A stretch of 36,649 nt of DNA from Calothrix sp. MO_167.B42 (lineage in GTDB: Bacteria; Cyanobacteriota; Cyanobacteriia; Cyanobacteriales; Nostocaceae): NCBI GenBank assembly GCA_030065255.1, contig JASJCX010000003.1:1-36649 (forward strand), in the 5' to 3' direction. Positions 1 through 7,475 of this stretch are shown in pieces (position 1 is the stretch's first letter; every line of letters starts with the position of its first letter). The notes beneath the pieces were generated by a model. The model made no database searches. It was not told the DNA's origin and saw only the letters and a program-made list of their open reading frames with translations. Made by a program: the position numbers and the translations under genes.

Positions 1-63
1 AGCTCACGGCCGAAGCCTGCCCCCTTGCAGTCTTAATGATAAGTCTTTAACCGGACATGATAT
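1..63. repeat. Partial copy of the ATATCATGTCCG inverted-repeat family
   Basis: The segment ends in CGGACATGATAT. Read in reverse it matches the left part of the element at 9054-9168 almost base for base over about 48 bp (the TGCCCCCTTGCAGTCT and AAGTCTTTAACCGG portions). Only one end is inside the window, so the copy is either cut by the window edge or truncated. Confidence 0.7.
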
Positions 64-163
64 GACTTGTCTGTTCGCCCTGTGCCAGTTACGTAGGGTC
101 TGCTGAATAACTATAAAACATTGATTTACCAATGCTTTGAGGCTATTTATTAGGGAAAGATGT

Positions 164-345
164 GCAAGGGAATTAGGATTTTAGGTTTAAAATTATTGCA
201 TCTATCAATTTTTGATAGCAAAAGAATAAAAAATAAAGAAGCTAAAACTGTGCCCTGTGCCCTGTGCCCTGTTCCCTGTTCCCTGTTCCCTACCCTCACC
301 CAAAGACTTTTATGCCTAACGGCACGCTCCGCGAACAGCAAGCCC
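164..345 (+). repeat. Dispersed repeat carrying a (CCCTGTT)n heptamer tract
   Basis: It starts at GCAAGGGAATTAGGATT, contains AAAGAATAAAAAATAAAGAAG, then a run of CCCTGTG/CCCTGTT heptamers at about 250-292, and ends at AGCAAGCCCT. Related copies lie at 27027-27157 (same orientation) and 19889-19992 (inverted). The open frames crossing it are accidental. The rest of the left gap (64-163 and 346-405) shows no gene. Confidence 0.7.
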
Positions 346-405
346 TACGTAAGTCCTGACAGTAGAGATGTTCAGTTCAACCTATTCTATATCTCCTTGA
401 TTAAA

Positions 406-573
406 TTAAAATCTTATAGACGCAGACTCTTCTCGATCTAGAGCTTGCTTGACTTTCAACAGCGTTTTTAAATAGGCTAATCGGCTATTCCAAGCAAAGC
501 GGGGAAGTAAGGGAATTTGTCCCAAATCAGTTGTTTCCCCTTCAACTGCGGAAAATTCGGAATTTTGTGCCAT
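406..573 (-). CDS. Small protein (55 aa) next to the radical SAM maturase; candidate accessory factor
   Basis: An ATG at 571-573 opens a 55-codon frame ending in TAA at 406-408. The protein starts MAQNSEFSAVEG and ends ESASIRF. The first 20 residues are acidic and polar, followed by a Pro-Leu-Pro-Arg-Phe turn and a probable basic amphipathic helix at about residues 28-50. It starts 32 nt after the stop of the radical SAM gene on the same strand, so it may be the last gene of that transcript. Splicease systems of the Plp type are known to need a small partner protein (PlpY), and this is the only candidate here. I cannot confirm homology. There is no strong ribosome binding site, only an A/T-rich leader. 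It could instead be a chance frame, although the codons look ordinary for the neighbourhood. Confidence 0.45.
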   Translation of the reverse strand: MAQNSEFSAVEGETTDLGQIPLLPRFAWNSRLAYLKTLLKVKQALDREESASIRF

Positions 574-605
574 AATCTATACACACTTTAAACATTAATT
601 AATTT

Positions 606-1862
606 TTAATTTTTAAGTTCTAATTGCCGTTTTTCCTGCCAACTTTCTGACCATTGGATATTCTCAGCAGTAAACTGTAATGGATCATTTTCTGGTAAAG
701 GAGCGTTTATCGGCTCGACAATTAACTCAAATTCCCCATTGTCAAAGGGTAAACCTTGCGCTTTGACTTTTGGAATTACCCGCTCCCGTAAACCTTGCTC
801 TGCATGGACAAGAGCGCGATGATGGCAGTAAGGATTATTACCCCGTTTATCAAAGAAGACGTGAGCAGTCCAACTGCAACCTCCACGACAGAGTTCAGCA
901 TATTCGCAGGTTTTACAGAAACCCCACAGATGTTTTGTTCCTTCCGGTGTTCCGGCTCCCAAATTGAAACGTAGCTCCTCAGCGTTTTCAACTATATCAC
1001 TAAGTTTATGGTCTCTAATATTACCACCAGTATAGGCTGTAGTGGGTAAAGAGGGACAACCCTTAATCGCCCCATCAGCTTCGATTCCCAAGGTAGAAAG
1101 TCCAGCAGAACAGCCTTGCCAGAAAGAGAAATCATGTTCATTTCCCCGCCCCCGTAATAGTCGCTCGTAAGGACCGTAGTAACCAATGTTATTTCCACCT
1201 TGGACTTTAACATTCTCTTGGTAGGCACGACGAACCACACGGGCAATCATGGGGTAAATATCTAATAACTCATGGGGTTGTAAAAGTATATCTGCATTAT
1301 CAGCAGCATTACCCATGGGAACAGTGAGTTGAATTTGCCAAGCACGGGCACCCGCATCACGAATACACTCGTATATACGGGGAAATTCTGGGGCGCAGAG
1401 GCGATTAATTTGGGTGTTGCAACCAAAATAAATCCCTACTTCTTTGAGGTGGCTCATGGTTTTAAAGGCATATTTCCAAGAGCCTTTTCTTCCCCGCAAG
1501 CGATCGTGAGTTTCCTCTAAACCGTCAATGGAAACGGAGACAGTACGAATCCCCGCTGCTTTCATTTTTTGTGCAGTTTCCAGAGAAATGCCATAACCAC
1601 CAGTAGTCATACCGCACAACATTCCCGCTTTGGTAATAGCTTGGGCAATTTCGAGCCAGTCTGGACGCAGAAATGCCTCACCCCCAATCAAGGTGACTTC
1701 TTTAATCCCGACTTCTGCCATTTGTTGGACGAGATCCAATGCTTCCTCTGTGGAAAGTTCTTTGGTGCGTGCATTCCCAGCGCGGGAACCACAGTGACTA
1801 CAAGCAAGGTTGCACTTTAAGGTAATTTCCCAAACGGCGTAACTTGTGCGCTGATATTTCAT
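606..1862 (-). CDS. Radical SAM/SPASM maturase of a Nif11-type peptide (splicease, PlpX-like)
   Basis: The enzyme would bind S-adenosylmethionine at a 4Fe-4S cluster and modify the precursor encoded just upstream. Counting from the ATG at 1862 (418 aa), the radical SAM cysteines C17, C21 and C24 form CNLACSHC, followed by GSRAG; IGGE lies near residue 60. The C-terminal half has a full SPASM cysteine pattern: GC-x17-C, then CKTCEYAELCRGGC (Cx2Cx5Cx3C), then a last Cys in PYCHH. The frame stays open to a TTG at 1916, but the ATG at 1862 is preferred: it has AGGGG a few bases upstream and gives the usual start just before the cluster motif. It lies 57 nt after the precursor stop, so the two genes are probably co-transcribed. 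The closest family known to me is nif11-class peptide radical SAM maturase 3, which includes PlpX. Another SPASM peptide chemistry cannot be excluded. Confidence 0.85.
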   Translation of the reverse strand: MKYQRTSYAVWEITLKCNLACSHCGSRAGNARTKELSTEEALDLVQQMAEVGIKEVTLIGGEAFLRPDWLEIAQAITKAGMLCGMTTGGYGISLETAQKMKAAGIRTVSVSIDGLEETHDRLRGRKGSWKYAFKTMSHLKEVGIYFGCNTQINRLCAPEFPRIYECIRDAGARAWQIQLTVPMGNAADNADILLQPHELLDIYPMIARVVRRAYQENVKVQGGNNIGYYGPYERLLRGRGNEHDFSFWQGCSAGLSTLGIEADGAIKGCPSLPTTAYTGGNIRDHKLSDIVENAEELRFNLGAGTPEGTKHLWGFCKTCEYAELCRGGCSWTAHVFFDKRGNNPYCHHRALVHAEQGLRERVIPKVKAQGLPFDNGEFELIVEPINAPLPENDPLQFTAENIQWSESWQEKRQLELKN

Positions 1863-1919
1863 AAAAACCCCTGAAAATGATTGAAAGCGAGGGATAGACG
1901 GAGATAGAGTCACCAATTG

Positions 1920-2381
1920 CTAGTGCTCAGGCTGATCGCTTGTTGGTACTATAAAAGCGTCTTCTACAGAAGCCTCTTGTTCCAGCACAATGTCGTCCAG
2001 CATAATTGATCCGTAATGCGTGACCGCTATTGGAGGCTCCTTGCAAACACAAATATCTAGGCTTGGATCTACTATTACCCCATAAAGTGGTTGAAAAATT
2101 ATATCTTCTGATAGATCTTTTGAAACTTCATTAACAGTTAACCCACCAACTGCACCCACTAATTCGTCTTCAGTGAGGTCTTGAAACTGACCTAATTCTT
2201 TTAATTCTAATATTTGGATAACGGCTGTTTCAAATTCGTCACGAGAAAACTGATAACCACCATCTGCCATAATTTTTTTGACATCTTCGACCTTCCGGCT
2301 CATTAATTGATTCCGAAAAGATTCATCCTTGACTAGCTGAACGAGAAAGCTTTTAACTTTCTCTAAAATTTCCCCAGACAT
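1920..2381 (-). CDS. Nif11-leader RiPP precursor peptide with two Tyr-Gly core sites
   Basis: A 153-aa precursor. Residues 1 to about 60 form the helical Nif11-type leader (ILEKVKSFL, a central DGGYQF, then EFETAVIQIL). The leader ends in DLTEDELVGAVGG, with a double-Gly at 79-80 typical of cleavage by a C39-type peptidase. The remaining 73-residue core has LYG at 99-101 and HYG at 122-124, a Cys pair C111/C113, and an acidic tail. An XYG site is the target of PlpX spliceases, which remove the Tyr as a tyramine unit. Start ATG at 2379-2381 with a GGGG stretch about 12 nt upstream. The radical SAM gene follows in the same direction. No peptidase-transporter gene is inside the window. A Nif11 precursor is well supported; splicing is inferred from the motif and its partner. 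Confidence 0.85.
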   Translation of the reverse strand: MSGEILEKVKSFLVQLVKDESFRNQLMSRKVEDVKKIMADGGYQFSRDEFETAVIQILELKELGQFQDLTEDELVGAVGGLTVNEVSKDLSEDIIFQPLYGVIVDPSLDICVCKEPPIAVTHYGSIMLDDIVLEQEASVEDAFIVPTSDQPEH

Positions 2382-2831
2382 AGTATTATTTACCCCTTTA
2401 GTTATTTGCTAAACTCATGCCATTTCTTTGCTAGACTTATGTATACCCATAAGGTATGACGGAGTTCTATATTCTCCTGAGAGATATAAATAAATTCCTA
2501 TAGTTCTTCCTATTAGACCTGGATTTACAAGGGAAGTCTAGGTCACATTGGTAGTAACAATGGTAGTGGGTAATGAAGATTCAAAATCCAAAATTTAAAA
2601 AGGTCTGTTCCCGTAGCGTTCCCTAAGAGGATGTTTGTCAAGTCTTCCATCGTATGTTTCACTACCCCATCTACTGAAAAACTGCTACGAGAGAATTTAG
2701 GTTTTAGGATTTGCGATACCCCCAGCGTCAAGCCTCCGGCTTATCGCACCCCTGAGTATCACTTAAGGCTAAGGCTTAAGCAGGCCCTTTCCAAACATCC
2801 TCGTTAGGCGCGAAAGAAGCAAATAGGAGAG

Positions 2832-2861
2832 TTTTACCCTTCGACTGCGCTCAGGGTAAAA
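2832..2861. repeat. Stem-loop repeat, 9-bp stem
   Basis: TTTTACCCT pairs with AGGGTAAAA around the loop TCGACTGCGCTC. CCCTTCGACTGCGCTCAGGG is a common dispersed stem-loop in cyanobacterial genomes. It lies far from any gene end, so a terminator role is unlikely. Confidence 0.55.
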
Positions 2862-2931
2862 AATTTAGCGCAGCCTCACAAAGAAATGGTATTAGGACAT
2901 TGTTGAACATCTAAACCGATTAAATTAATAT

Positions 2932-3054
2932 AGGACTTACGCAACTGGCATATTTTTTGGCGTAGGGTGCGTGAGATGCGAAAATATTTGAACGTAGCAA
3001 TAAGACTTACAAGGTCACGCACCAACCACCGATTGTGACAATTGCGTAAGTCCT
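2932..3054. mobile_element. MITE-like element with AGGACTTACGCAA ends, copy 1 (complete)
   Basis: The 123-bp element begins AGGACTTACGCAA and ends TTGCGTAAGTCCT, a perfect 13-bp terminal inverted repeat. The interior carries GGGTGCGTGAG and GGTCACGCACC in inverted order. It has no coding capacity. Copies at 12211-12325, 24775-24870 (truncated) and 15898-15955 (fragment) share the interior, so it is a mobile or formerly mobile non-autonomous family. Confidence 0.75.
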
Positions 3055-3352
3055 GTAATAGTAAACTTATTGCTTAATTGCTAGAATTACTGGAGTATTT
3101 TATAACAGCGATCGCAGTCTTGCTTGAGCATTTTTAGCGATCGCACAAATCCCTAATTTTATTGATATTTGAGGACAAACAACCACGGTAGGCTGATTCA
3201 AAACATATCTTCAGGGAGTGATGGAAGTGATGAGTTTTTCCCGTCCACAGTCAAAGAAACTAATAATTACCAATTATGTAATCTAAAATTTAACTCCCCT
3301 ATATCCCCCCAAGGGGAAATCTAAAATCTAAAATCTAAAATCTAAAATTATT

Positions 3353-4327
3353 ATGTTGAGCAGTTGGGGAAAAAGATTAACACTCATTTATTTGGTGTTA
3401 GCGGCGTGTATTTTTACAATCTGGACAGGGGCGAACAGAAGCAGGGTACAGGACAATAGTTTTGTTGCTAATAATGCTAATTGGAGTCCAGCACAAATAA
3501 CACTACAATCACAAACCACTCCAGTAGTACCACCACAAACAAAAATAACCCCCAGCCCTGCAATCAAAAGTCCTACTGCGAAAAAAACCCCCACAGCCAA
3601 ACCCAAGCAGCAAACTAAATCTCAAGCAAAATCTCAATCGAAACAATTACAAAAAACCCAAGCTCCATCTGGTAAAGCCTTCCAAACTACCAGGTCATTT
3701 AAAAATTATACACCAAGATATGCGATCGCCTTAGCACATAGGAATAATTACGGAGAACGTTATTCCCGAGATGTAAATGGGTTACCAGTAACCAATCAAC
3801 CAATCATTGTGCTCCATGAAACCGCTTCCACCGCCAGCAGTGCGATTAATACCTTCCGCACTCCCCATACCAGCGATAGCAAGCAAGTCAGCTATCACGC
3901 CCTCATTACCCTCAATGGGATGATTATTTATATCGTTCCCCCAAACAAGAGAGCCTTTGGTGCAGGTAACTCTATATTTACAGGACCATTCGGTTCGGAA
4001 ACAGTCAAAACTAATCCGAATTTACCACCCTCTGTCAATAACTTTGCCTATCATGTTTCCTTAGAAACCCCCCGTGATGGTATTGGCAATAATCACCAAC
4101 GTACCCATAGCGGTTATCGAGATGTGCAATATAGATCTTTAGCTTGGTTACTTGCTCAAAGTCAGGTTCCCGATGATCGTATCACTACCCACCGCGCTGT
4201 GGATCGTTCAGGACAGAGAATAGATCCCCGCAGCTTTGATTTTAATCGGTTTTTCAATTTACTACATTCTTACCGTCAACCAGTGTTTGGGCAGAAAAAG
4301 AATAATCCCCAAACAAACAATGTTTAG
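3353..4327 (+). CDS. N-acetylmuramoyl-L-alanine amidase (Amidase_2/PGRP fold), secreted or membrane-anchored
   Basis: It cleaves the bond between MurNAc and the stem peptide of peptidoglycan, so it acts in the periplasm. A hydrophobic segment at residues 9-25 (LTLIYLVLAACIFTIWT) is a signal peptide or signal anchor. Residues 30-115 are a Pro/Thr/Lys/Gln-rich linker. The catalytic domain spans about 145-305: H155 in IVLHET, the catalytic Glu E238 in HVSLET, H280 in TTHRAV and D291 in RIDP, which matches the zinc-binding His-His-Asp arrangement of AmpD and T7 lysozyme relatives. At 324 aa it is longer than a bare domain because of the linker. Start ATG lies right after an AAATCTA tandem repeat and has no clear ribosome binding site. 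It stands alone. Likely roles are cell-wall turnover or septal channel formation; the sequence does not decide. Confidence 0.88.
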   Translation: MLSSWGKRLTLIYLVLAACIFTIWTGANRSRVQDNSFVANNANWSPAQITLQSQTTPVVPPQTKITPSPAIKSPTAKKTPTAKPKQQTKSQAKSQSKQLQKTQAPSGKAFQTTRSFKNYTPRYAIALAHRNNYGERYSRDVNGLPVTNQPIIVLHETASTASSAINTFRTPHTSDSKQVSYHALITLNGMIIYIVPPNKRAFGAGNSIFTGPFGSETVKTNPNLPPSVNNFAYHVSLETPRDGIGNNHQRTHSGYRDVQYRSLAWLLAQSQVPDDRITTHRAVDRSGQRIDPRSFDFNRFFNLLHSYRQPVFGQKKNNPQTNNV

Positions 4328-4728
4328 GTTGCAGTCTTTTTTATCAACTGATAATTTATTTTATACCAACAAATGATTTACTTATTTCCAACGGATAGTT
4401 TATTTTTTTACCAATATAAATTCGTATAAACTCACTCAAGGGAATTCGGTGAAAATAAATTATTCCATGTTGTGGGATGGGCATCCTGCCCGTTCTTATC
4501 ATTAGCACCGCAATATGCCTGCACTACAAAATATTTTGGCATATTTTTTTAATTGGAAGTTCCTAATCTACCAGATAAAAAATATTGTCTCATATGTATT
4601 AAATACGTAGTAGCAAAAAACGCTAACTAGTTTTACGTAATATTACTGTTCAAATATACGCATATTTACGGTGATGATAGTAGCTGTTGTTTGCTTGCAA
4701 CACAATACAAAAAATTGAAGAGTAAATC
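4328..4728. other. 401-bp AT-rich gap upstream of the copper-radical oxidase
   Basis: No gene seen. It holds a short GGGATGGGCATCCTGCCCG dispersed motif (4474-4492) and two long A/T runs. The region directly before 4729 should contain the oxidase promoter. GAAGAG near 4718 is a possible ribosome binding site. Confidence 0.5.
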
Positions 4729-7008
4729 ATGAGTCAAGCTCTACCACCAATCAACGTCTCATCACCTCAGGATTTTCAAGAGAGTCCCAAAGTAAATAAA
4801 AACCATAAATCTAAAACCTTCAAACTAAGGTCCCTAATTGTCTCCAACTTTATCATTTTTTTTCTCGCATTCACCCTCATTTTTTGTGGAGTTAAGCCTG
4901 CTTTTGCGGCTGTGAATGCACCTGATTGTGTTGGTACAAATCCAGAAGAATTAGGATGTTGGCAAAAATATCCTTTATTCCGTGACGAAGAGGGTAAGAT
5001 TTTACCCTTAGAATCAGTGCATACCTCCGTATTACCAAACGGGAAAATTCTCATGGTAAATGGGAGTAGTAACCGCAATACAATCGACAGGCAAACGGAT
5101 GGCGATGGAAATGACCTGAAAATTACTTTCATCGATGGGGTCAAAACTTCCAAGGAAGGAGTAGTAGATAATACAGCCATTTTTGACCCAGTAACTGGCA
5201 CATTTGAAAAAATTTCTTCTCCTCCGGCTGTGCAATTTGGAGATAGTAACGATCTTTTCTGTACTGGCCATTTGCATTTACCCAATGGGAATGTTTTCTT
5301 TGCCGGTGGGAGTAACCGTTACTATCCTGGGGAGCAATTTGAAGGCTCTAAACAAATCAATATTTATAACTGGAAATTCCATACATGGGATAATATTGGC
5401 GGCAAGATGAAAGCCGGACGATGGTATCCTAGCTTGGTGCCTTTAGCCGATGGCAAAGTGGTAATTTTTTCTGGCCAAAAATACGACGCACCGTCACAGA
5501 TCACTCCCACCATTGAGATATACGATCCTACAACTAACGAGCTACATTTCTTCGATCTAACTTATGTAGAAGATAGCCCCTTCAACGTCAAGATTAAGCA
5601 GTATAATTACATCGATGCCGATGGCAACCCTGGCATAGGGGAAGCTGATATTTATGACAGTATCGATCTGTATCCCCGTGTTTTTCCCACTGCTGATGGC
5701 AAACTTTTAATTACTGGAGATGGGGCAGGAAAATTTCCCCTTGAGGTGCATAAGAGTGACAGAACCTATCTAATGTCTGTTACCGAGGAAGCATCAGATA
5801 CACAAGAGATTCCAGGGAAGCCCTGTGTCAAGGAGGCATCAGGGAAAAAACTCTGTATCAGTTTTGAAGTTGGAAATGACAGAAAAGATATTTCTAAGGT
5901 GTATGGAACAGCTGTTGCCGATCCCAACCGAGAAGGAGATATTTTACTATTGGGGGGACTTTTAAATAACAATAATATCAATTTTGGTAAACCCCAACTA
6001 GGTAAAATAGTTGATGGGCAAGCACCGGCAGGTTCAACTAACGAAAAGTTGCTCAACGGTGACACAAGAATTGCCGCTAGTTTAGAACGATGGGATAGTA
6101 AAGCCGATGAATGGAGTATTGTTCCTAACTTTCTGCACACAGATGATGGCAATCCCCAACCCCGCGCCATGGATGAAGCGGTGATTCTGCCAAATAAAGA
6201 GATTTTGACCGTTAATGGTGGTAGGTATGCCGAATACGCTCCGATTTATGAACCCCTATTAATGACCTATGATCCGGATTCACCAGGGGGCTACAAAACC
6301 AAAGAAATGAACCCCGCCACCCTGCCGAGACTGTATCACAATGGAGCATTATTGTTACCCGATGCCCGGGTTTTAACCATTAGTGGAAATGCTAGTCGTG
6401 CAGCACGGAAACCTAATGGAACTGTTCATGTAGATGTGGTTCCTGACAATAAAGAATACTACGCCTTAGCGAAATTAACCACCACGCCCGACGTTCCAGG
6501 ATCGGGTAAGGTTATTAGTAAGAAAGATTACAACCAGTTTCTCGAAGACTACTACCAATCTCCTCAAAAATATTTTGCCCAGCTAGATGATTCTAGTATC
6601 GATCCGCTTCCCTTCGTTCCGGCGGAAATTTGGCAAATGGAGATATTTAACCCCCCCTATTTATTTAAAGCTGGGCCCCGTCCAGAAATAGAGACAGTTT
6701 CCCAAACCCTAAAACATGGGGAAGCTGGCACAGTCACTGTGAAAAATATAGATATCAGTAGTGACAGCGAGAAAGGATCTTTAGCGATGGTGAAATTAGG
6801 AACCATTACCCACAGCTTTGATTATGGTCAACGTCTTGCAGACTTACCCATCCAAAACGTAACTGATAATGGCGATGGTTCTTATACAATGGACTTCACC
6901 GCCCCAGAAAACGCCAATCTTTACACCCCTGGCTATTACATGATGTTTTACCTCAATAGCAATGGTAAACCGTCTGTGGCCAAGATGGTGCAATTAGAAG
7001 CCGCGTAG
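4729..7008 (+). CDS. Secreted copper-radical oxidase (galactose oxidase/GlxA-like, kelch plus DUF1929)
   Basis: Galactose-oxidase-type enzymes oxidise a primary alcohol or sugar end to an aldehyde and release H2O2, using one copper and a Cys-Tyr cross-linked radical. All ligand positions are present: C178 (DLFCTG) and Y233 (GRWYPS) as the likely thioether pair, Y536 and H537 (PRLYHNG), and H695 (GTITHSFD). Kelch-type strands (LPNGKILMVNG, LPNGNVFFAGGS, LADGKVVIFSG, LPDARVLTISG) build the propeller, and the C-terminal DUF1929 domain covers about residues 645-756. A long signal peptide (basic n-region to about 36, hydrophobic core 37-57) ends AFA at 58-60. At 759 aa it is larger than GlxA, with inserts at about 280-450 and 555-640. 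A DyP peroxidase lies 467 bp downstream on the same strand, recalling the GlxA-DtpA pair of Streptomyces. Substrate unknown. Confidence 0.88.
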   Translation: MSQALPPINVSSPQDFQESPKVNKNHKSKTFKLRSLIVSNFIIFFLAFTLIFCGVKPAFAAVNAPDCVGTNPEELGCWQKYPLFRDEEGKILPLESVHTSVLPNGKILMVNGSSNRNTIDRQTDGDGNDLKITFIDGVKTSKEGVVDNTAIFDPVTGTFEKISSPPAVQFGDSNDLFCTGHLHLPNGNVFFAGGSNRYYPGEQFEGSKQINIYNWKFHTWDNIGGKMKAGRWYPSLVPLADGKVVIFSGQKYDAPSQITPTIEIYDPTTNELHFFDLTYVEDSPFNVKIKQYNYIDADGNPGIGEADIYDSIDLYPRVFPTADGKLLITGDGAGKFPLEVHKSDRTYLMSVTEEASDTQEIPGKPCVKEASGKKLCISFEVGNDRKDISKVYGTAVADPNREGDILLLGGLLNNNNINFGKPQLGKIVDGQAPAGSTNEKLLNGDTRIAASLERWDSKADEWSIVPNFLHTDDGNPQPRAMDEAVILPNKEILTVNGGRYAEYAPIYEPLLMTYDPDSPGGYKTKEMNPATLPRLYHNGALLLPDARVLTISGNASRAARKPNGTVHVDVVPDNKEYYALAKLTTTPDVPGSGKVISKKDYNQFLEDYYQSPQKYFAQLDDSSIDPLPFVPAEIWQMEIFNPPYLFKAGPRPEIETVSQTLKHGEAGTVTVKNIDISSDSEKGSLAMVKLGTITHSFDYGQRLADLPIQNVTDNGDGSYTMDFTAPENANLYTPGYYMMFYLNSNGKPSVAKMVQLEAA

Positions 7009-7059
7009 AAATCTACAATCTTAGGAATGTGGATTTATTAACTTACAATTATTACCTAA

Positions 7060-7362
7060 TATGAAATCTGCATGATTAGTTACCGCAAAAACCTCACCCC
7101 TCTCCTTAGTAACCCTACGGTGTACACACAAGTCCTACTTATCTTCGTTTCAGTCTATGAATGCCCCCTAAATCCCCCAATTCTGGGGGACGCATGGAAA
7201 TTCTTGCCCCCCCAATTTTGGGGGTTAGGGGGCCTTTAGGTGAGGGCTTGGATAAATTTAATTACTTGTGTGTACACGTGAGCCTTAGTAACCAGAGGGG
7301 TGTCCGCACCGATGGGGTGAGGTGACGACAATATGGTAAGTCCAACAAGCGGATTTCATATA
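7060..7362. repeat. Dispersed inverted repeat split by a second element
   Basis: The outer parts (ATGAAATCTG...TTACCGCAAAAACCTCACCCC, and GTGTCCGCACCGATGGGGTGAGGTGACGACAATATGG...GCGGATTTCATAT) match the uninterrupted copy at 18626-18757. About 170 bp of unrelated sequence sits in the middle. The rest of the gap 7009-7475 shows nothing further. Confidence 0.75.
7115..7282. mobile_element. Small non-autonomous element inserted in a repeat
   Basis: It carries near-terminal inverted repeats GTGTACACACAAGT and ACTTGTGTGTACAC and is flanked by a direct repeat CCTTAGTAACC at 7104-7114 and 7283-7293. The intact relative at 18626-18757 has a single target (CCTTACTAA). The interior holds CCCCCTAAATCCCCCAATTC-type sequence found in other gaps and no ORF. 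Confidence 0.65.
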
Positions 7363-7475
7363 ACTCTACAACTGAGCTTTCATGGCTTTTAGGTAACCAA
7401 ATTTTGTACTTTATTTAATCCCCATTCCTAAAAATAAACACTTCCAAACAGTAAAATTAAATTAGGATAACTCCA

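Larger units (their letters stand above)
2382..3352. other. 971-bp gap between divergent genes, filled with repeats
   Basis: No convincing gene. The part next to 2382-2480 should hold the promoter of the RiPP genes. It also holds a stem-loop repeat (2832-2861), an inverted-repeat element (2932-3054), two GCGATCGC (HIP1) sites near 3108 and 3137, and four copies of AAATCTA at 3317-3344 just before the amidase start. A 62-codon frame at 2543-2731 is repeat-derived. Confidence 0.6.

Noticed and set aside
160..441. 93-codon frame at the left end
   Set aside because: It runs across a dispersed repeat with a CCCTGTT tract and has no protein-like composition; the minus-strand small ORF at 406-573 explains part of it better.
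2543..2731. 62-codon minus-strand frame in the gap before the RiPP genes
   Set aside because: Made of repeat-like and low-complexity sequence (AAAATCCAAAATTT), with no domain and no ribosome binding site.
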